DNA of 64,000 bases from Cellulomonas sp. ES6 (lineage in GTDB: Bacteria; Actinomycetota; Actinomycetes; Actinomycetales; Cellulomonadaceae). Below, one piece after another: positions 35,562 to 48,628 of the stretch. The notes beneath the pieces were generated by a model. It worked only from the letters and a program-made list of their open reading frames with translations, made no database searches and was not told the origin of the DNA. The stretch is taken from positions 372,001-436,000 of the forward strand of contig NZ_CP125655.1 in assembly GCF_030053835.1 (NCBI RefSeq), in the 5' to 3' direction. Both the position numbers and the translations under genes were made by a program. Numbering within the stretch: position 1 is the first letter of the stretch; each line of letters starts with the position of its first letter.

Positions 35562-35666
35562 CCCGCGCGCGCACGGGCGCAGGGACCTAGGTCTGCCGGT
35601 GCCGTCGCGCGGGCGTGGTTCCCGCGGCCCCGGTCCGCGGCTCCCGCGCGCCCCGGACGGTGGGGG

Positions 35667-36647
35667 TCAGAGATCCAGCAGGTCGGGGCTCAGACCCGAC
35701 TCGGTGTCCGGGATCCCGAGGTCGGACGCCCGCTTGTCGGCCGTCGCCAGCAGGCGGCGGATCCGGCCGGCGACGGCGTCCTTGGTCAGCACCGGGTCCG
35801 CGAGCTTGCCGAGCTCCTCCAGCGACGCCTCCTTGTGCGCCAGCCGCAGCTCGCCGGCCTCCCGCAGGTGCTCCGGGACGTCGGCCCCGAGGATCTCGAA
35901 CGCCCGCTCGACCCGGGCCCCGGCGGCCACCGCCGCCCGCGCGGAGCGCCGCAGGTTCGCGTCGTCGAAGTTGGCGAGCCGGTTCGCGGTGCCCCGGACC
36001 TCGCGCCGGACCCGCCGCTCCTCCCACACCAGCAGCGTGTCGTGGGCGCCGAGCCGGGCCAGCATCGCGGCGATCGCGTCCCCGTCCCGGATCACGACCC
36101 GGTCGATGCCCCGGACCTCGCGCGCCTTGGCGGGGATCTGCAGCCGGCGCGCCGCGCCGACGAGGGCCAGCGCGGCCTCCGGGCCGGGGCACGTGACCTC
36201 GAGGGCCGAGGACCGGCCGGGCTCCGTGAGCGAGCCGTGCGCGAGGAACGCACCGCGCCACGCCGCCTCCGCCTCCTGGGCGCCCGCCGCGACGATCTGC
36301 GGGGGCAGCCCGCGGACCGGCCGTCCGCGGTTGTCCAGCAGGCCGGTCTGGCGGGCGAGCGACTCCCCGTCCTTGACCACCCGCACGACGTACCGGTTGC
36401 CGCGGCGCAGGCCACCGCCCTGCACGACGATGACGTCCGACGTGTGCCCGTAGACCTCGGAGATGGCCGCCCGCAGGCGACGTGCGGCCGCGCCGGTGTC
36501 CAGCTCGGCCTCGATGACGATGCGCCCCGAGATGATGTGCAGACCGCCCGCGAACCGCAGCGTGGCCGACACCTCCGCCTTCCGGCAGGACGTCTTGTCG
36601 ACCTGGAGCCGCGCAAGCTCGTCCTTCACCTGTGCCGTCAGAGCCAT
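35667..36647 (-). CDS. whiA: Sporulation/division regulator WhiA
   Basis: WhiA is a DNA-binding protein with a degenerate LAGLIDADG homing-endonuclease fold and a C-terminal helix-turn-helix, found in most Gram-positive bacteria. The 326-residue protein opens [12 protein letters not shown], has [15 protein letters not shown] in the endonuclease-like core, and an HTH with [15 protein letters not shown] near residue 285. ATG 36647 is chosen over 36656 because CAGGAT (36655-36660), a variant -10, ends 7 nt before it. It follows yvcK by 69 nt. Confidence 0.95.
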   Translation of the reverse strand: MALTAQVKDELARLQVDKTSCRKAEVSATLRFAGGLHIISGRIVIEAELDTGAAARRLRAAISEVYGHTSDVIVVQGGGLRRGNRYVVRVVKDGESLARQTGLLDNRGRPVRGLPPQIVAAGAQEAEAAWRGAFLAHGSLTEPGRSSALEVTCPGPEAALALVGAARRLQIPAKAREVRGIDRVVIRDGDAIAAMLARLGAHDTLLVWEERRVRREVRGTANRLANFDDANLRRSARAAVAAGARVERAFEILGADVPEHLREAGELRLAHKEASLEELGKLADPVLTKDAVAGRIRRLLATADKRASDLGIPDTESGLSPDLLDL

Positions 36648-36716
36648 GCGGGCCATCCTGCCATCCCGGGCGCGCCGGGACGCCCGGACCGGGAGGTGCC
36701 CTCGCTCACGACCGGG

Positions 36717-37715
36717 TCACGGCCGGGTCGCCGGGGGCGGCGTGCGGCGGCGCGCGGCGCCCACGTCGCCGAGGTACCCCTCCACCACGTCGCTGATCGC
36801 CGCGGCCAGGCGCAGGGCGTCGTGGCGCGGCGTGCCATCGCCCCGCCGCACCTGCCGCATGAGCAGCCGCCCGCCGGCCGCGCGGGTGCGCTCCTCCAGC
36901 TCGTCGACGTCGTCGACCGAGCCCGGGTCCGCGATGACGGCGTCCACCCGCAGGTCCGGCGCGTGCTGCCGCAGCGCGTCCAGGTGCTCGCACGGCCCCA
37001 TGCCCGCGGTCTCGGCGTCGGGGCTGAGGTTCAGCACGAGGATGCGCCGGGCGGGCGTCCGGTGCAGCGCCGCCGCGAGGTCGGGCACGAGCAGGTGCGG
37101 GATGACCGAGGTGTACCAGGACCCCGGCCCGAGGACGACCCAGTCGGCCTCGTCGACGGCCGTGACCGCCTCCGGCAGCGCCGGGGGCTCCTCCGGGAGC
37201 AGCCGCACGTGCGTGATGCGGTCCCGGGAGGACGCGACGTGGCTCTGGCCGCGCACCACGCCCACGGACCCGTCCGGGCGCTCGACGTCGGCCTCGATCT
37301 CCAGCGGCACCGCCGCCATCGGCAGGACCCGCCCGCGGGCGCCGAGCAGCCGCCCCACCCAGTCCAGGCCGTCCACGGTGTCGCCCAGCAGCTCCCAGAG
37401 CGCGACGATCAGCAGGTTGCCGACCGCGTGCCGGTCCAGGTCGCCGCTGGACGTGAACCGGTGCTGCAGGACGTCGCGCCACGTGCGGCCCCAGTCGGAG
37501 TCGTCGCACAGCGCCGACAGCGCCATGCGCAGGTCCCCGGGCGGGAGCACGCCGAGCTCGTCGCGCAGCCGGCCCGACGAGCCGCCGTCGTCGGCCACCG
37601 TGACCACGGCGGTCAGCCGGTCGGTGACGCGGCGCAGCGCCGACAGCGTCGCGGACAGGCCGTGGCCCCCGCCGAGCGCGACGAAGGCCGGCTGCCCGTC
37701 GCGGACGGGGCTCAC
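36717..37715 (-). CDS. yvcK: Gluconeogenesis factor YvcK (CofD-like)
   Basis: YvcK proteins bind UDP-sugars and affect carbon use and cell shape. The 332-residue protein has the nucleotide-binding A-L-G-G-G-H-G-L-S near residue 13, V-A-D-D-G-G-S-S-G-R near residue 40, and G-P-G-S-W-Y-T-S-V near residue 196. GTG 37713-37715 starts 4 nt after the rapZ stop. The uvrC-rapZ-yvcK-whiA order is conserved in actinobacteria. Confidence 0.95.
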   Translation of the reverse strand: MSPVRDGQPAFVALGGGHGLSATLSALRRVTDRLTAVVTVADDGGSSGRLRDELGVLPPGDLRMALSALCDDSDWGRTWRDVLQHRFTSSGDLDRHAVGNLLIVALWELLGDTVDGLDWVGRLLGARGRVLPMAAVPLEIEADVERPDGSVGVVRGQSHVASSRDRITHVRLLPEEPPALPEAVTAVDEADWVVLGPGSWYTSVIPHLLVPDLAAALHRTPARRILVLNLSPDAETAGMGPCEHLDALRQHAPDLRVDAVIADPGSVDDVDELEERTRAAGGRLLMRQVRRGDGTPRHDALRLAAAISDVVEGYLGDVGAARRRTPPPATRP

Positions 37716-37719
37716 CGGC

Positions 37720-38667
37720 TCACTCCTTGCCGAGGTCGCGCGCGGCGACGGTCACCCGCTGCCCCCGCGCGCGCAGCCGCTCCGCGATGGCCTCGCTGAT
37801 CGCGACCGAGCGGTGCTTGCCGCCCGTGCAGCCGACCGCGACGGTGACGTACCGCTTCTCTTCCGCCAGGTACCCCGCGAGGACGGGCTCGAGCGCGTCG
37901 ACGTAGCGCTCCACGAACTCGCGCGCGCCCGGCAGGCCCAGCACGTAGTCCCGCACCGGGGCGTCCCGGCCGGACAGGTGGCGCAGCTCGGTGATCCAGT
38001 ACGGGTTCGCGAGGAACCGCACGTCCACCACGTGGTCGGCGTCGAGCGGGATGCCGTACTTGAAGCCGAACGAGACCACGTTGACCCGCAGCACGTCGTC
38101 CTGCTCGCCGGACGTCACGGCGGACCGCACGATGCGGCCGAGCTCGTGGACGTTCGTCTCCGACGAGTCGATGAGCACGTCCGCCCGCTCGCGGATGTCC
38201 GACAGCAGGGTCCGCTCGGCGGCGATGCCGTCGAGGATGCGCCCCTCGCCCTGCAGCGGGTGCGGCCGGCGGACCTGCTCGTACCGCCGCACCAGCACCT
38301 CGTCGGAGGCGTCGAGGAACAGGATCCGGTAGTCCACGCCGGACTCCCGCAGCTGCGCGAGCACGGCCAGCAGGTCGGCGAAGAACTCCCGGCCCCGCAC
38401 GTCGACGACCGCCGCGAGGCGCAGGTCCGCGCTCGGCGGCCCGCCGTGCGTGAGCATCCCCACGAGGTGCGTCAGCATCTGCGCGGGCAGGTTGTCCACG
38501 ACGTACCAGCCCATGTCCTCGAGGACGGCGCCGGCGCGGGTGCGCCCGGCGCCGGACATGCCGGTGATGATCAGCAGGTGGGGCTGGCGGACGCGCGGCG
38601 CCTCCGCCGCCGCCTCGATGGCCGGGATGCCGCTGGGGACCGTGATCGGCGAGGTCTCGTCGCTCAT
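37720..38667 (-). CDS. rapZ: RapZ-family nucleotide-binding protein
   Basis: The 315-residue protein has a Walker A-like G-M-S-G-A-G-R-T near residue 37, Walker B-like D-N-L-P near residue 60, and the C-terminal [10 protein letters not shown] near residue 277. In the P-loop, Arg replaces the usual Lys, as in many actinobacterial homologues. RapZ in enterobacteria controls glmS RNA decay; the actinobacterial role is less clear. ATG 38667 overlaps the uvrC stop as ATGA. Confidence 0.94.
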   Translation of the reverse strand: MSDETSPITVPSGIPAIEAAAEAPRVRQPHLLIITGMSGAGRTRAGAVLEDMGWYVVDNLPAQMLTHLVGMLTHGGPPSADLRLAAVVDVRGREFFADLLAVLAQLRESGVDYRILFLDASDEVLVRRYEQVRRPHPLQGEGRILDGIAAERTLLSDIRERADVLIDSSETNVHELGRIVRSAVTSGEQDDVLRVNVVSFGFKYGIPLDADHVVDVRFLANPYWITELRHLSGRDAPVRDYVLGLPGAREFVERYVDALEPVLAGYLAEEKRYVTVAVGCTGGKHRSVAISEAIAERLRARGQRVTVAARDLGKE

Positions 38668-40823
38668 GACCCCAGCATGCCAGCCGGGTCGGTCCCGGCA
38701 GCGGGGGCGGGCACCTGCGGCGCGGCGCCGTCGGCGGCATCGGGCGCGGCGCCGTCGGCGGCGGCACCCTCCGGGGTGGCACCGCGCCCGGCCCCCGCCT
38801 CCGCCTGCGCGACGGCGCCCGGTCCGGACGGTGCCGCCCCACCGAGCGCGGCCACGACGGCGGCGGCGGTGCGCGCGCCCATCCCCGGGACGGACGCGAT
38901 CTCCTCGACGCTCGCCGCCCGCAGCCGCTTGAGGGACCCGAAGTGCTTGAGCAGCGCGGCCGACCGGGCGGGCCCGAGACCCGGCACGTCGTCCAGCGCC
39001 GACGTCGTCATGCCCTTGCTGCGCTTCTTGCGGTGCGCGTTGATGGCGAACCGATGGGCCTCGTCGCGGACCCGCTGCAGCAGGTACAGCCCCTCGGAGG
39101 ACCGCTGGAGGATCACCGGGTACTCCTCCCCCGGCAGCCACACCTCCTCGAGCCGCTTCGCCAGGCCGCAGAGCGCGACGTCGTCGATGCCGAGCTCGGC
39201 CAGCGCCGCCGCGGCCGCGGCGACCTGCGGCGGACCGCCGTCGACCACGACCAGGTTCGGGGGGTACGCGAACCGCTGCGGCCGGCCGGTGGTCGCGTCG
39301 ACCGGGCCCGAGCGCACGGGCCCGGCGTCCGTGTCGGCCAGCGCCTCCGCGACCTGGTCCTCCCCCAGCCCCAGCTCGAGGTCGCCGGACTGCTCGCGCT
39401 CCGCCAGGTAGCGCCGGAACCGCCGCGTGATGACCTCGTGCATCGCCGCGGTGTCGTCGCGCGCGCCGTCGCCCTCCGGGCCGCGGATGCTGAACTGCCG
39501 GTACTCGGGCTTGCGCGCGAGGCCGTCCTCGAACACGACCATCGACGCCACCTGGTAGGTGCCCTGGTTGTGCGAGACGTCGTAGCACTCAATGCGCAGC
39601 GGCGCGGACTCCAGGCCCAGCGCCTCCTGGATCTCCCGCAGCGCCTGGCTCCGGGTGGTGAGGTCGCCCGCGCGGCGGGTGCGGTGCAGGGCGAGGGCGT
39701 GCTCGGCGTTCTTCCGGACGGTGCCCGCGAGCTCGTGCTTCTCCCCGCGCTGCGGCACCCGCACGTGCACCCGCGACCCGCGCAGGCCGGACAGCCAGGC
39801 CTGCACCTGGTCGAGGTCCGGCGGCAGCACCGGGACGAGCACCTCGCGCGGGACGGCGCCCGCGGTCGCGCCCGCCTCGCCGCCCGGCGCGTCGCCGTAG
39901 ACCTGCTGGAGCAGGTGCTCGACGAGCTCGGCGTCGGTGACGTCCTCGACCTTCTCGACCACCCAGCCGCGCTGACCGCGGATCCGCCCGTCCCGCACGT
40001 GGAACACCTGCACCGCGGCCTCGAGCTCGTCGCCGGCGAGCGCGAAGATGTCCGCGTCGGTGCCGTCCGACAGCACGACGGCGTTCTTCTCGGTCGCCCG
40101 CTCGAGCGCCGCGATGTCGTCGCGCAGGCGCGCGGCGCGCTCGAAGTCGAGGTCCGCCGCGGCCTCCTTCATCCGCGCGGTGAGCCGCCGCGTGAACCGC
40201 GCGGTGTCGCCCGCCATGAAGTCGGCGAACTCCTCCGCCAGCACGTGGTGGTCCTCCTGCGAGATCCGTCCGACGCACGGCGCCGAGCACTTCTCGATGT
40301 ACCCCAGCAGGCACGGGCGGCCCTGCTGGTGCGCGCGCTTGAACACGCCCGCCGAGCAGGTCCGCACCGGGAACACGCGCAGCAGCAGGTCGACCGTCTC
40401 CCGGATCGCCCACGCGTGCGCGTACGGGCCGAAGTACCGGGTGCCGGGCCGCTTCGCGCCCCGCATCACCTGCACCCGGGGGAACTGGTCCGCGAGCGTG
40501 ACCGCCAGGTACGGGTACGACTTGTCGTCGCGGTACTTCACGTTGAACCGGGGGTCGAACTCCTTGATCCAGGAGTACTCCAGCGCGAGCGCCTCGACCT
40601 CCGTGCCGACGACGGTCCACTGCACCGACGCGGCCGTGGTGACCATCTGCTGCGTGCGGGGGTGCAGGCCGGCGACGTCCTGGAAGTAGCTGTTCAGCCG
40701 CTGCCGCAGGCTCTTGGCCTTGCCCACGTAGATGACCCGGCCGTGCTCGTCGCGGAACCGGTAGACGCCCGGCGAGTCCGGGATCTCGCCCGGGGCGGGG
40801 CGGTAGGTCGCGGGATCAGCCAT
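38664..40823 (-). CDS. uvrC: UvrABC nuclease subunit C
   Basis: UvrC cuts both sides of a DNA lesion. The 719-residue protein has a GIY-YIG domain (about 15-100; G-V-Y-R-F and V-I-Y-V-G-K-A), a UVR domain near residue 210, and an RNase H-like domain with V-V-D-G-G-P-P-Q near residue 515. A helix-hairpin-helix pair follows near residue 610. A low-complexity Ala/Pro/Gly tail of about 60 residues ends the chain. ATG 40823 has -10 TAGGCT (40831-40836) ending 7 nt upstream, so the transcript is probably leaderless. It heads the uvrC-rapZ-yvcK-whiA block. Confidence 0.96.
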   Translation of the reverse strand: MADPATYRPAPGEIPDSPGVYRFRDEHGRVIYVGKAKSLRQRLNSYFQDVAGLHPRTQQMVTTAASVQWTVVGTEVEALALEYSWIKEFDPRFNVKYRDDKSYPYLAVTLADQFPRVQVMRGAKRPGTRYFGPYAHAWAIRETVDLLLRVFPVRTCSAGVFKRAHQQGRPCLLGYIEKCSAPCVGRISQEDHHVLAEEFADFMAGDTARFTRRLTARMKEAAADLDFERAARLRDDIAALERATEKNAVVLSDGTDADIFALAGDELEAAVQVFHVRDGRIRGQRGWVVEKVEDVTDAELVEHLLQQVYGDAPGGEAGATAGAVPREVLVPVLPPDLDQVQAWLSGLRGSRVHVRVPQRGEKHELAGTVRKNAEHALALHRTRRAGDLTTRSQALREIQEALGLESAPLRIECYDVSHNQGTYQVASMVVFEDGLARKPEYRQFSIRGPEGDGARDDTAAMHEVITRRFRRYLAEREQSGDLELGLGEDQVAEALADTDAGPVRSGPVDATTGRPQRFAYPPNLVVVDGGPPQVAAAAAALAELGIDDVALCGLAKRLEEVWLPGEEYPVILQRSSEGLYLLQRVRDEAHRFAINAHRKKRSKGMTTSALDDVPGLGPARSAALLKHFGSLKRLRAASVEEIASVPGMGARTAAAVVAALGGAAPSGPGAVAQAEAGAGRGATPEGAAADGAAPDAADGAAPQVPAPAAGTDPAGMLGS

Positions 40824-40830
40824 ATGCAGC

Positions 40831-40836
40831 AGCCTA
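40831..40836 (-). promoter_or_regulatory. Leaderless -10 TAGGCT of uvrC
   Basis: TAGGCT on the minus strand is followed by 7 nt and then ATG 40823. Confidence 0.6.
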
Positions 40837-40985
40837 GTTCGGCCCACCGACACGAACCGCCCCCGGCCGGACCCCGCGGGGTGCCACCCCCGCGCCGGCC
40901 CGGGACCTGCTGCGGGCCGGCTGCAGCGCCGTGGTGGCGGCGGTGGCGGGCGTCACCTGGTGGCGGAGGCGCCGGGGCTCTCGCC

Positions 40986-40991
40986 TACGCT
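40986..40991 (+). promoter_or_regulatory. Putative -10 TACGCT of the OsmC-like gene
   Basis: TACGCT fits TANNNT and ends 5 nt before ATG 40997, slightly closer than the usual leaderless spacing. Confidence 0.45.
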
Positions 40992-40996
40992 GAGGC

Positions 40997-41516
40997 ATGG
41001 GCCTGCTGCACACATACACCGCCGACGTCGTCTGGACGGGGGCCGGCGCGACCGGCACCACGGGGTACGGCGCCTACGCGCGCGACCACGAGGTGCGGGT
41101 CGACGGCAAGGCGCCGATCCTCGGCTCGTCGGACCCGGCGTTCCGCGGCGACCCCGCCCGCCACAACCCCGAGGAGCTGCTGGTCGCGGCGCTCGCGCAG
41201 TGCCACATGCTGTGGTTCCTGCACCTGGCGTCGGCGGCCGGCGTCGTCGTGGTCGCCTACACGGACCGCGCCGGCGGCACGATGCGCGTGGAGGCGGCCG
41301 GGCACGGCCAGTTCACCGAGGTGGTGCTGCGGCCGCAGGTGACGATCCGGCCCGGGGGCGCCGTGCCCGCGGACGAGGACCCGTCCGGCCTGGACGCGCA
41401 GCTCGCGGACCTGCACCGGCGCGCGCACGAGCACTGCTTCATCGCGCGGTCCGTGAGCTTCCCGGTGCGCACGGACCCGGCGCCGGCGGTCCTGGAGGCC
41501 GCCGGCGCCGCGGACG

Positions 41517-41527
<11 letters not shown>
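40997..41527 (+). CDS. OsmC/Ohr-family protein
   Basis: OsmC/Ohr proteins reduce organic hydroperoxides with two cysteines. The 176-residue protein has [14 protein letters not shown] (Cys69) and the second cysteine in [10 protein letters not shown] (Cys147), both placed as in the family. It starts at ATG 40997 behind a close TANNNT. Its 3' end overlaps the convergent uvrA gene by 11 bp (41517-41527). The two genes are likely unrelated in function, though both are stress-linked. Confidence 0.9.
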
Positions 41528-44387
<2,860 letters not shown>

Positions 44388-44408
44388 GCTACGGCGGACC
44401 TCCGACAA

Positions 44409-44424
44409 CCGCACATGTGTTCGA
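44409..44424 (-). promoter_or_regulatory. LexA (SOS) box upstream of uvrA
   Basis: On the minus strand this reads TCGAACACATGTGCGG. It matches the actinobacterial LexA consensus TCGAAC-N4-GTTCGA perfectly on the left half and at four of six positions on the right. It lies 22 nt upstream of the uvrA ATG, so uvrA is probably SOS-induced. Confidence 0.7.
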
Positions 44425-44466
44425 ACGGCGTGCGGCAGCGTGCTCGCGCGACGTCGCAGGTCGCCG

Positions 44467-44472
44467 CATGAT
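44467..44472 (+). promoter_or_regulatory. Putative leaderless -10-like CATGAT of the GH15 gene
   Basis: CATGAT differs from TANNNT at the first base and ends 6 nt before GTG 44479. Confidence 0.3.
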
Positions 44473-44478
44473 GGGGCG

Positions 44479-46401
44479 GTGCCCGCGCAGCCCCCCGCCG
44501 TGACCGACGCCACGCCCGAGCCGACACCCCGGGCCCCCCTCGCCCCCGCCGCGCCGCCGGACCCGGCGACCCCCCTCGCGGAGTACGCCGTCCTGGGCGA
44601 CGGCCGCACCGCGGCGCTGGTCTCCCGATCCGGGTCGGTCGACTGGTGGTGCGCCCCGCGGTTCGACTCCCCCGCCGGGTTCGCGGCGCTGCTCGGCGGC
44701 CCGGAGCACGGGCGCTGGCTGCTCACGGCACCGGACGCGACGTCGGTGCGGCGCCGCTACCTCGGCGACTCGTTCGTCCTCGAGACGACGTTCCGGACGC
44801 CGACGGGGACGGCGGTGCTGCTCGACGCGATGCCGCTGGGAGACGGCCGGTGCGACCTGGTGCGCCACCTGACCGTGACGGAGGGCACCGTGCGGGTGCG
44901 CCACGAGTGGGTGGTCCGCTACGGCTACGGGGCGGTCACGCCGTGGGTGCACCGCGTCACCGACCCCGACGGGCGCGAGGCCGTCCAGGCGGTGGCGGGC
45001 CCCGACAGCCTGCTGCTGCGCGGCGACCGGCTGCCCCGGCCGCAGCGCACGGCGGGCGGCCACCGCGCGCACGTCGACGAGGTGGACATGTCCGAGGGCG
45101 AGAGCCTCGAGCTGTCGCTCACGTGGGCGCCGTCGTGGCTGCCCGTGCCGCGCGCGCCCCGCCTCGAGCACCGCGTCGAGGCGACCGAGCACCGCTGGGG
45201 TGCGTGGGCGCGCGCCGCCCGGTACGAGGGGCGCTACCGGGCCGCGGTGGTCCGGTCCCTGCTCGTGCTGCGCCTGCTGACCGACGCGCAGACCGGCGGC
45301 ATCGTGGCCGCCGCGACGACGTCCCTGCCGGAGGACCTGGGCGGCGAGCGCAACTGGGACTACCGGTACTGCTGGCTGCGCGACGCCGCGATGACGCTCG
45401 AGGCCCTGCTCGAGCACGGGTACCGCTCCGAGGCCCAGGCGTGGCGGCAGTGGCTGCTGCGCGCCGTCGCGGGCGACCCCGAGGACGTGCAGATCATGTA
45501 CGGGGTGGACGGCTCGCGGGATCTGCCCGAGCGGACGCTCGACCACCTGCCGGGCTACGCCGGCTCGCGTCCCGTGCGCGTGGGCAACGCGGCCGTCGGG
45601 CAGGTGCAGAACGACGTGCTCGGGGAGGTGATGTGCGCACTGCACCTCGCCCGGGCCGCGGGGGTCGAGGAGAGCGCCGACTCGTGGTCGCTCCAGGTCC
45701 GCCTGGTCGACCACCTGTGCGGCGCGTGGCGCCGGCCCGACTCCGGGATCTGGGAGGTGCGCGGCGCGCCGCGGCACTTCACGCACTCCAAGGTCATGGC
45801 GTGGGCGGCGCTCGACCGGGCGGTCCGCGCCGTCGAGGAGCACGGGCTCCCGGGGCCGGTGGAGCGCTGGCGGCGCGAGCGCGACGCGGTGCACGCCGAC
45901 GTGCTGGCCCACGGGTGGCACGCCGGCCGCGGCACGTTCGTGCAGCACTACGGCGCCGAGCACACGGACGCCTCCCTGCTCCAGCTCGTCCAGGTCGGGT
46001 TCCTGCCGCCCGACGACCCGCGGCTGCTCGCCACGGTCACCGCCGTCCGCGACGAGCTCGAGGTCGCACCCGGCCTCCTGCACCGGTACCGGACGGACCG
46101 CACGGACGACGGCCTGCGCGGCGGCGAGCACCCGTTCCTCGCCTGCTCCGGCTGGCTCGCCGACGCCCTCGCCCGGCAGGGGGACGTGGCGGGGGCGACG
46201 GCGGTCCTCGACGTGCTGACCTCGCTGCCGGGTGACCTCGGGCTGCTCGCCGAGGAGTTCGACCCGGGGACCGGGCGGATGATGGGCAACCTCCCCCAGG
46301 CCCTGTCGCACCTCGCGCTCGTCCGCGCCGCGCACAGCCTGGACGAGGCGCTCGTCCGGGGCGCGTCCGCGCAGCCGTCCGGGACGGCGGACCGGCCGTG
46401 A
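44479..46401 (+). CDS. Glycoside hydrolase family 15 protein (glucoamylase/trehalase-like)
   Basis: The 640-residue protein has an N-terminal beta-sandwich domain (about 35-260) and an (alpha/alpha)6 barrel (about 265-620). GH15 landmarks are [11 protein letters not shown] near residue 55, [12 protein letters not shown] near residue 293 (first catalytic acid region), and L-L-A-E-E-F-D-P near residue 592 (second). Substrates in the family are trehalose or alpha-glucans; in mycobacteria a relative is a trehalase. No signal peptide is seen, so it acts inside the cell. GTG 44479 is chosen by the -10-like element 6 nt upstream. It is coupled to the MBL-fold gene. Confidence 0.9.
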   Translation: MPAQPPAVTDATPEPTPRAPLAPAAPPDPATPLAEYAVLGDGRTAALVSRSGSVDWWCAPRFDSPAGFAALLGGPEHGRWLLTAPDATSVRRRYLGDSFVLETTFRTPTGTAVLLDAMPLGDGRCDLVRHLTVTEGTVRVRHEWVVRYGYGAVTPWVHRVTDPDGREAVQAVAGPDSLLLRGDRLPRPQRTAGGHRAHVDEVDMSEGESLELSLTWAPSWLPVPRAPRLEHRVEATEHRWGAWARAARYEGRYRAAVVRSLLVLRLLTDAQTGGIVAAATTSLPEDLGGERNWDYRYCWLRDAAMTLEALLEHGYRSEAQAWRQWLLRAVAGDPEDVQIMYGVDGSRDLPERTLDHLPGYAGSRPVRVGNAAVGQVQNDVLGEVMCALHLARAAGVEESADSWSLQVRLVDHLCGAWRRPDSGIWEVRGAPRHFTHSKVMAWAALDRAVRAVEEHGLPGPVERWRRERDAVHADVLAHGWHAGRGTFVQHYGAEHTDASLLQLVQVGFLPPDDPRLLATVTAVRDELEVAPGLLHRYRTDRTDDGLRGGEHPFLACSGWLADALARQGDVAGATAVLDVLTSLPGDLGLLAEEFDPGTGRMMGNLPQALSHLALVRAAHSLDEALVRGASAQPSGTADRP

Positions 46402-47123
46402 CCGGGCCCGTGGCGGCGTCCGGCTACACGGGCGACGTCGTGACCGGCGGGCCGGCGGACGTGCGGGTGCTCGACGAGGTCGTGCTGCGGAAGGTGTCGG
46501 TCGGGCCGATGGACAACGCGGCCTACACGCTGGTCTGCCGCCGCACGGGCGCCCAGCTGCTCGTGGACGCGGCCGCGGAGCCCGGGCGGCTGCTCGCGCT
46601 CGTGCGGGACGGCTCGCCCGCGGGACGGCTCGACCTCGTGGTGACGACCCACCGTCACGCCGACCACCTCGGGGCCCTCGCCGCCGTGCTGGACGCCACG
46701 GGCGCGGCGCACGCCGCCGGGGCGGACGACGCCGCCGCCGTCGCCGCGGGGGCGGGCACGACGCCCCCGCGGCCGCTGCGGCACGGCGACGTGCTGGCGG
46801 TCGGAGCCGTCGCACTGGAGGTGGTGGCCCTGCGCGGGCACACGCCCGGCGCGGTGGCGCTGGCCTACCGGGAGCCGGACCGGGTGCGGGCGGACGGTGC
46901 GGTGCCGGGCCGCGTGCACCTCCTCACCGGGGACTCGCTCTTCCCGGGCGGCCCCGGCCGCACGGCGGACCCGGCGGCGTTCGCGGCGCTCATGACGGAC
47001 CTGGAGCAGCGGGTGTTCGGCCGCTTCGGGGACGACACGTGGGTGTACCCGGGCCACGGGCGCGACACCACGCTCGGCGCCGAGCGTCCCCACCTGGCGG
47101 CCTGGCGCGCACGCGGCTGGTGA
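46398..47123 (+). CDS. Metallo-beta-lactamase-fold hydrolase
   Basis: The 241-residue protein has the metal-binding T-H-R-H-A-D-H-L-G motif near residue 78, a later His in G-H-T-P-G near residue 154, Asp in L-T-G-D-S-L-F near residue 178, and His in Y-P-G-H-G near residue 218. These place it in the hydroxyacylglutathione hydrolase-like branch. GTG 46398 overlaps the GH15 stop as GTGA, so the two are coupled. The substrate is unknown; a link to sugar or thioester metabolism is speculation. Confidence 0.9.
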   Translation: MTGPVAASGYTGDVVTGGPADVRVLDEVVLRKVSVGPMDNAAYTLVCRRTGAQLLVDAAAEPGRLLALVRDGSPAGRLDLVVTTHRHADHLGALAAVLDATGAAHAAGADDAAAVAAGAGTTPPRPLRHGDVLAVGAVALEVVALRGHTPGAVALAYREPDRVRADGAVPGRVHLLTGDSLFPGGPGRTADPAAFAALMTDLEQRVFGRFGDDTWVYPGHGRDTTLGAERPHLAAWRARGW

Positions 47124-47271
47124 GCGCGGCGGCCGGTTCCCGGCCCGACCCGCGGACCCCCTGCCGGGAGCGTGGACCACGGTGCACAATCGGTACGAAC
47201 CCGGCGTCCCGGCCGCGTCGTGGTCTGCGATAGTGACCGACGGCATCGTCAGCAGCACCGGAGGGACACCC

Positions 47272-48564
47272 ATGTCGAACGACGGCACCGCCACGCCCGG
47301 CCAGGAGGGCCCCGAGCCGTCCCCGTGGTCCGCACCGGGGGCGGGTGACGAGCGCCCCGCGGCGCCCGCCCCCTCCGGCTACGAGGCGGACGCCGCCGCC
47401 GGACCGGCCCCCTCCGGCTACGAGGCCCCGACGGCGTCCTGGCCCTCCGCCCCCGGGACTCCGCCCGCCGGGGATCCGGCCGCCGAGCAGCCGGGCTCCG
47501 GCCCCGACGGCGGGTACGGCCCGCCTGCGTACGGCGCGCCCGGGTACGGCGCGCCCGGGTACGGGCAGCCCGGCTCGCCGCAGGCGGGGTACCCGCAGCC
47601 CGGCGGCGAGCAGCCCCCGGCACCGCAGCCCGGGTACGGCCCGGCCGGCCAGCCCGGGTACGGCGGGTACCCGCAGCCGACCGGTCCCGCGCAGCCCGCA
47701 GGCGGGTTCCCGGCCGGCCCGGGGGCGGGCGGCTACCCGCCGCCCCCCGGTGGCGGCTACCCGCAGGCCCCGTACGGCGGCGGGCAGTACCCCGCACCGC
47801 AGGCCCGCGGGACGGACGGCGTCTCCATCGCGGCGCTCGTCACCGGCGTGCTCATGATGGGCGTCGTGCCGATCGTCCTGGGCATCCTCGGCCTGAACCG
47901 CACCAAGAAGAACGGCACGCAGGGCCGCGGGCTCGCCATCGCCGGCATCGTCCTGGGCGCGCTGGAGATCCTCGGAGCGATCGCGATCGCGATCATCGTG
48001 CTCGTGGCGGTCCGCTCCTACGACGCCCGCATGGACGACCTGCGCACCGACTGCGCGGCGGGCGACATGGCGGCGTGCGACGACCTGTACGACGAGTCGA
48101 ACGTCGGCACCGACGAGGAGGACTTCGGCTGGACGTGCGGCGGCCGGACGCAGGGCGGTGGCGGCTGCACGGACATCGGCGCGTTCACGTACGGCGACGA
48201 CCCCGACCTGGACGCGCTGTGGGACGCCTGCGACGGCGGCGACATGGCCGCGTGCGACGAGCTGTACTTCTCGTCCGGCTCGGGCACCGACTACCAGGAG
48301 TTCGGGGACACGTGCGGCGGGGAGACCACCGGCGGCGACCTGTGCGACACCGGTACGGGCGGCACGGTCGACGGGGCCAAGTCGTACGGGGACGACCCGG
48401 ACCTCGACGCCCTGTGGGACGCGTGCGAGGCCGGCGACGCCGGGGCGTGCGACGACCTCTACTGGTCCGCACCGAGCGGGTCCGAGTACGAGGACTTCGG
48501 GGGCACCTGCGGCAACCGCTCCGACTCCTACGCGATCTGCGAGGACCTGATGGCGACGTCCTGA
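47272..48564 (+). CDS. DUF4190-like membrane protein with three Cys-rich repeats
   Basis: The 430-residue protein has three parts. Residues 1-180 are a disordered Pro/Gly/Tyr-rich stretch with G-Y-G-x-P-G repeats. Residues about 184-250 hold two membrane helices with the linker G-L-N-R-T-K-K-N-G-T-Q-G-R-G, typical of DUF4190-like domains. Residues about 252-430 hold three copies of a module built as D-x-L-x-x-x-C-x-x-G-D-x-x-A-C-D-x-L-Y, then F-G-x-T-C-G and a final Cys. This part should face outside the cell, where the cysteines may form disulfides. ATG 47272 is chosen because GGAGGG lies about 6 nt upstream. The function is unknown. Confidence 0.85.
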   Translation: MSNDGTATPGQEGPEPSPWSAPGAGDERPAAPAPSGYEADAAAGPAPSGYEAPTASWPSAPGTPPAGDPAAEQPGSGPDGGYGPPAYGAPGYGAPGYGQPGSPQAGYPQPGGEQPPAPQPGYGPAGQPGYGGYPQPTGPAQPAGGFPAGPGAGGYPPPPGGGYPQAPYGGGQYPAPQARGTDGVSIAALVTGVLMMGVVPIVLGILGLNRTKKNGTQGRGLAIAGIVLGALEILGAIAIAIIVLVAVRSYDARMDDLRTDCAAGDMAACDDLYDESNVGTDEEDFGWTCGGRTQGGGGCTDIGAFTYGDDPDLDALWDACDGGDMAACDELYFSSGSGTDYQEFGDTCGGETTGGDLCDTGTGGTVDGAKSYGDDPDLDALWDACEAGDAGACDDLYWSAPSGSEYEDFGGTCGNRSDSYAICEDLMATS

Positions 48565-48583
48565 CGACGGGACGGCCGTGACC

Positions 48584-48614
48584 GAGGGCCCGGGGCGTCA
48601 CGCCCCGGGCCCTC
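48584..48614. terminator. Terminator between the DUF4190-like gene and acyl-CoA dehydrogenase gene
   Basis: Arms GAGGGCCCGGGGCG (48584-48597) and CGCCCCGGGCCCTC (48601-48614) pair perfectly over 14 bp with a 3-nt loop. It serves both convergent genes. Confidence 0.88.
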
Positions 48615-48628
48615 GTCCGTCCGGCACC

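Noticed and set aside
40837..40857. Possible LexA box upstream of uvrC (GTTCG and CGAAC)
   Set aside because: The half-sites are in the reversed order and 11 bp apart, unlike CGAAC-N4-GTTCG.
47182..47271. Longer DUF4190-like protein from GTG 47182
   Set aside because: ATG 47272 has GGAGGG at good spacing, and the added residues carry no recognisable feature.
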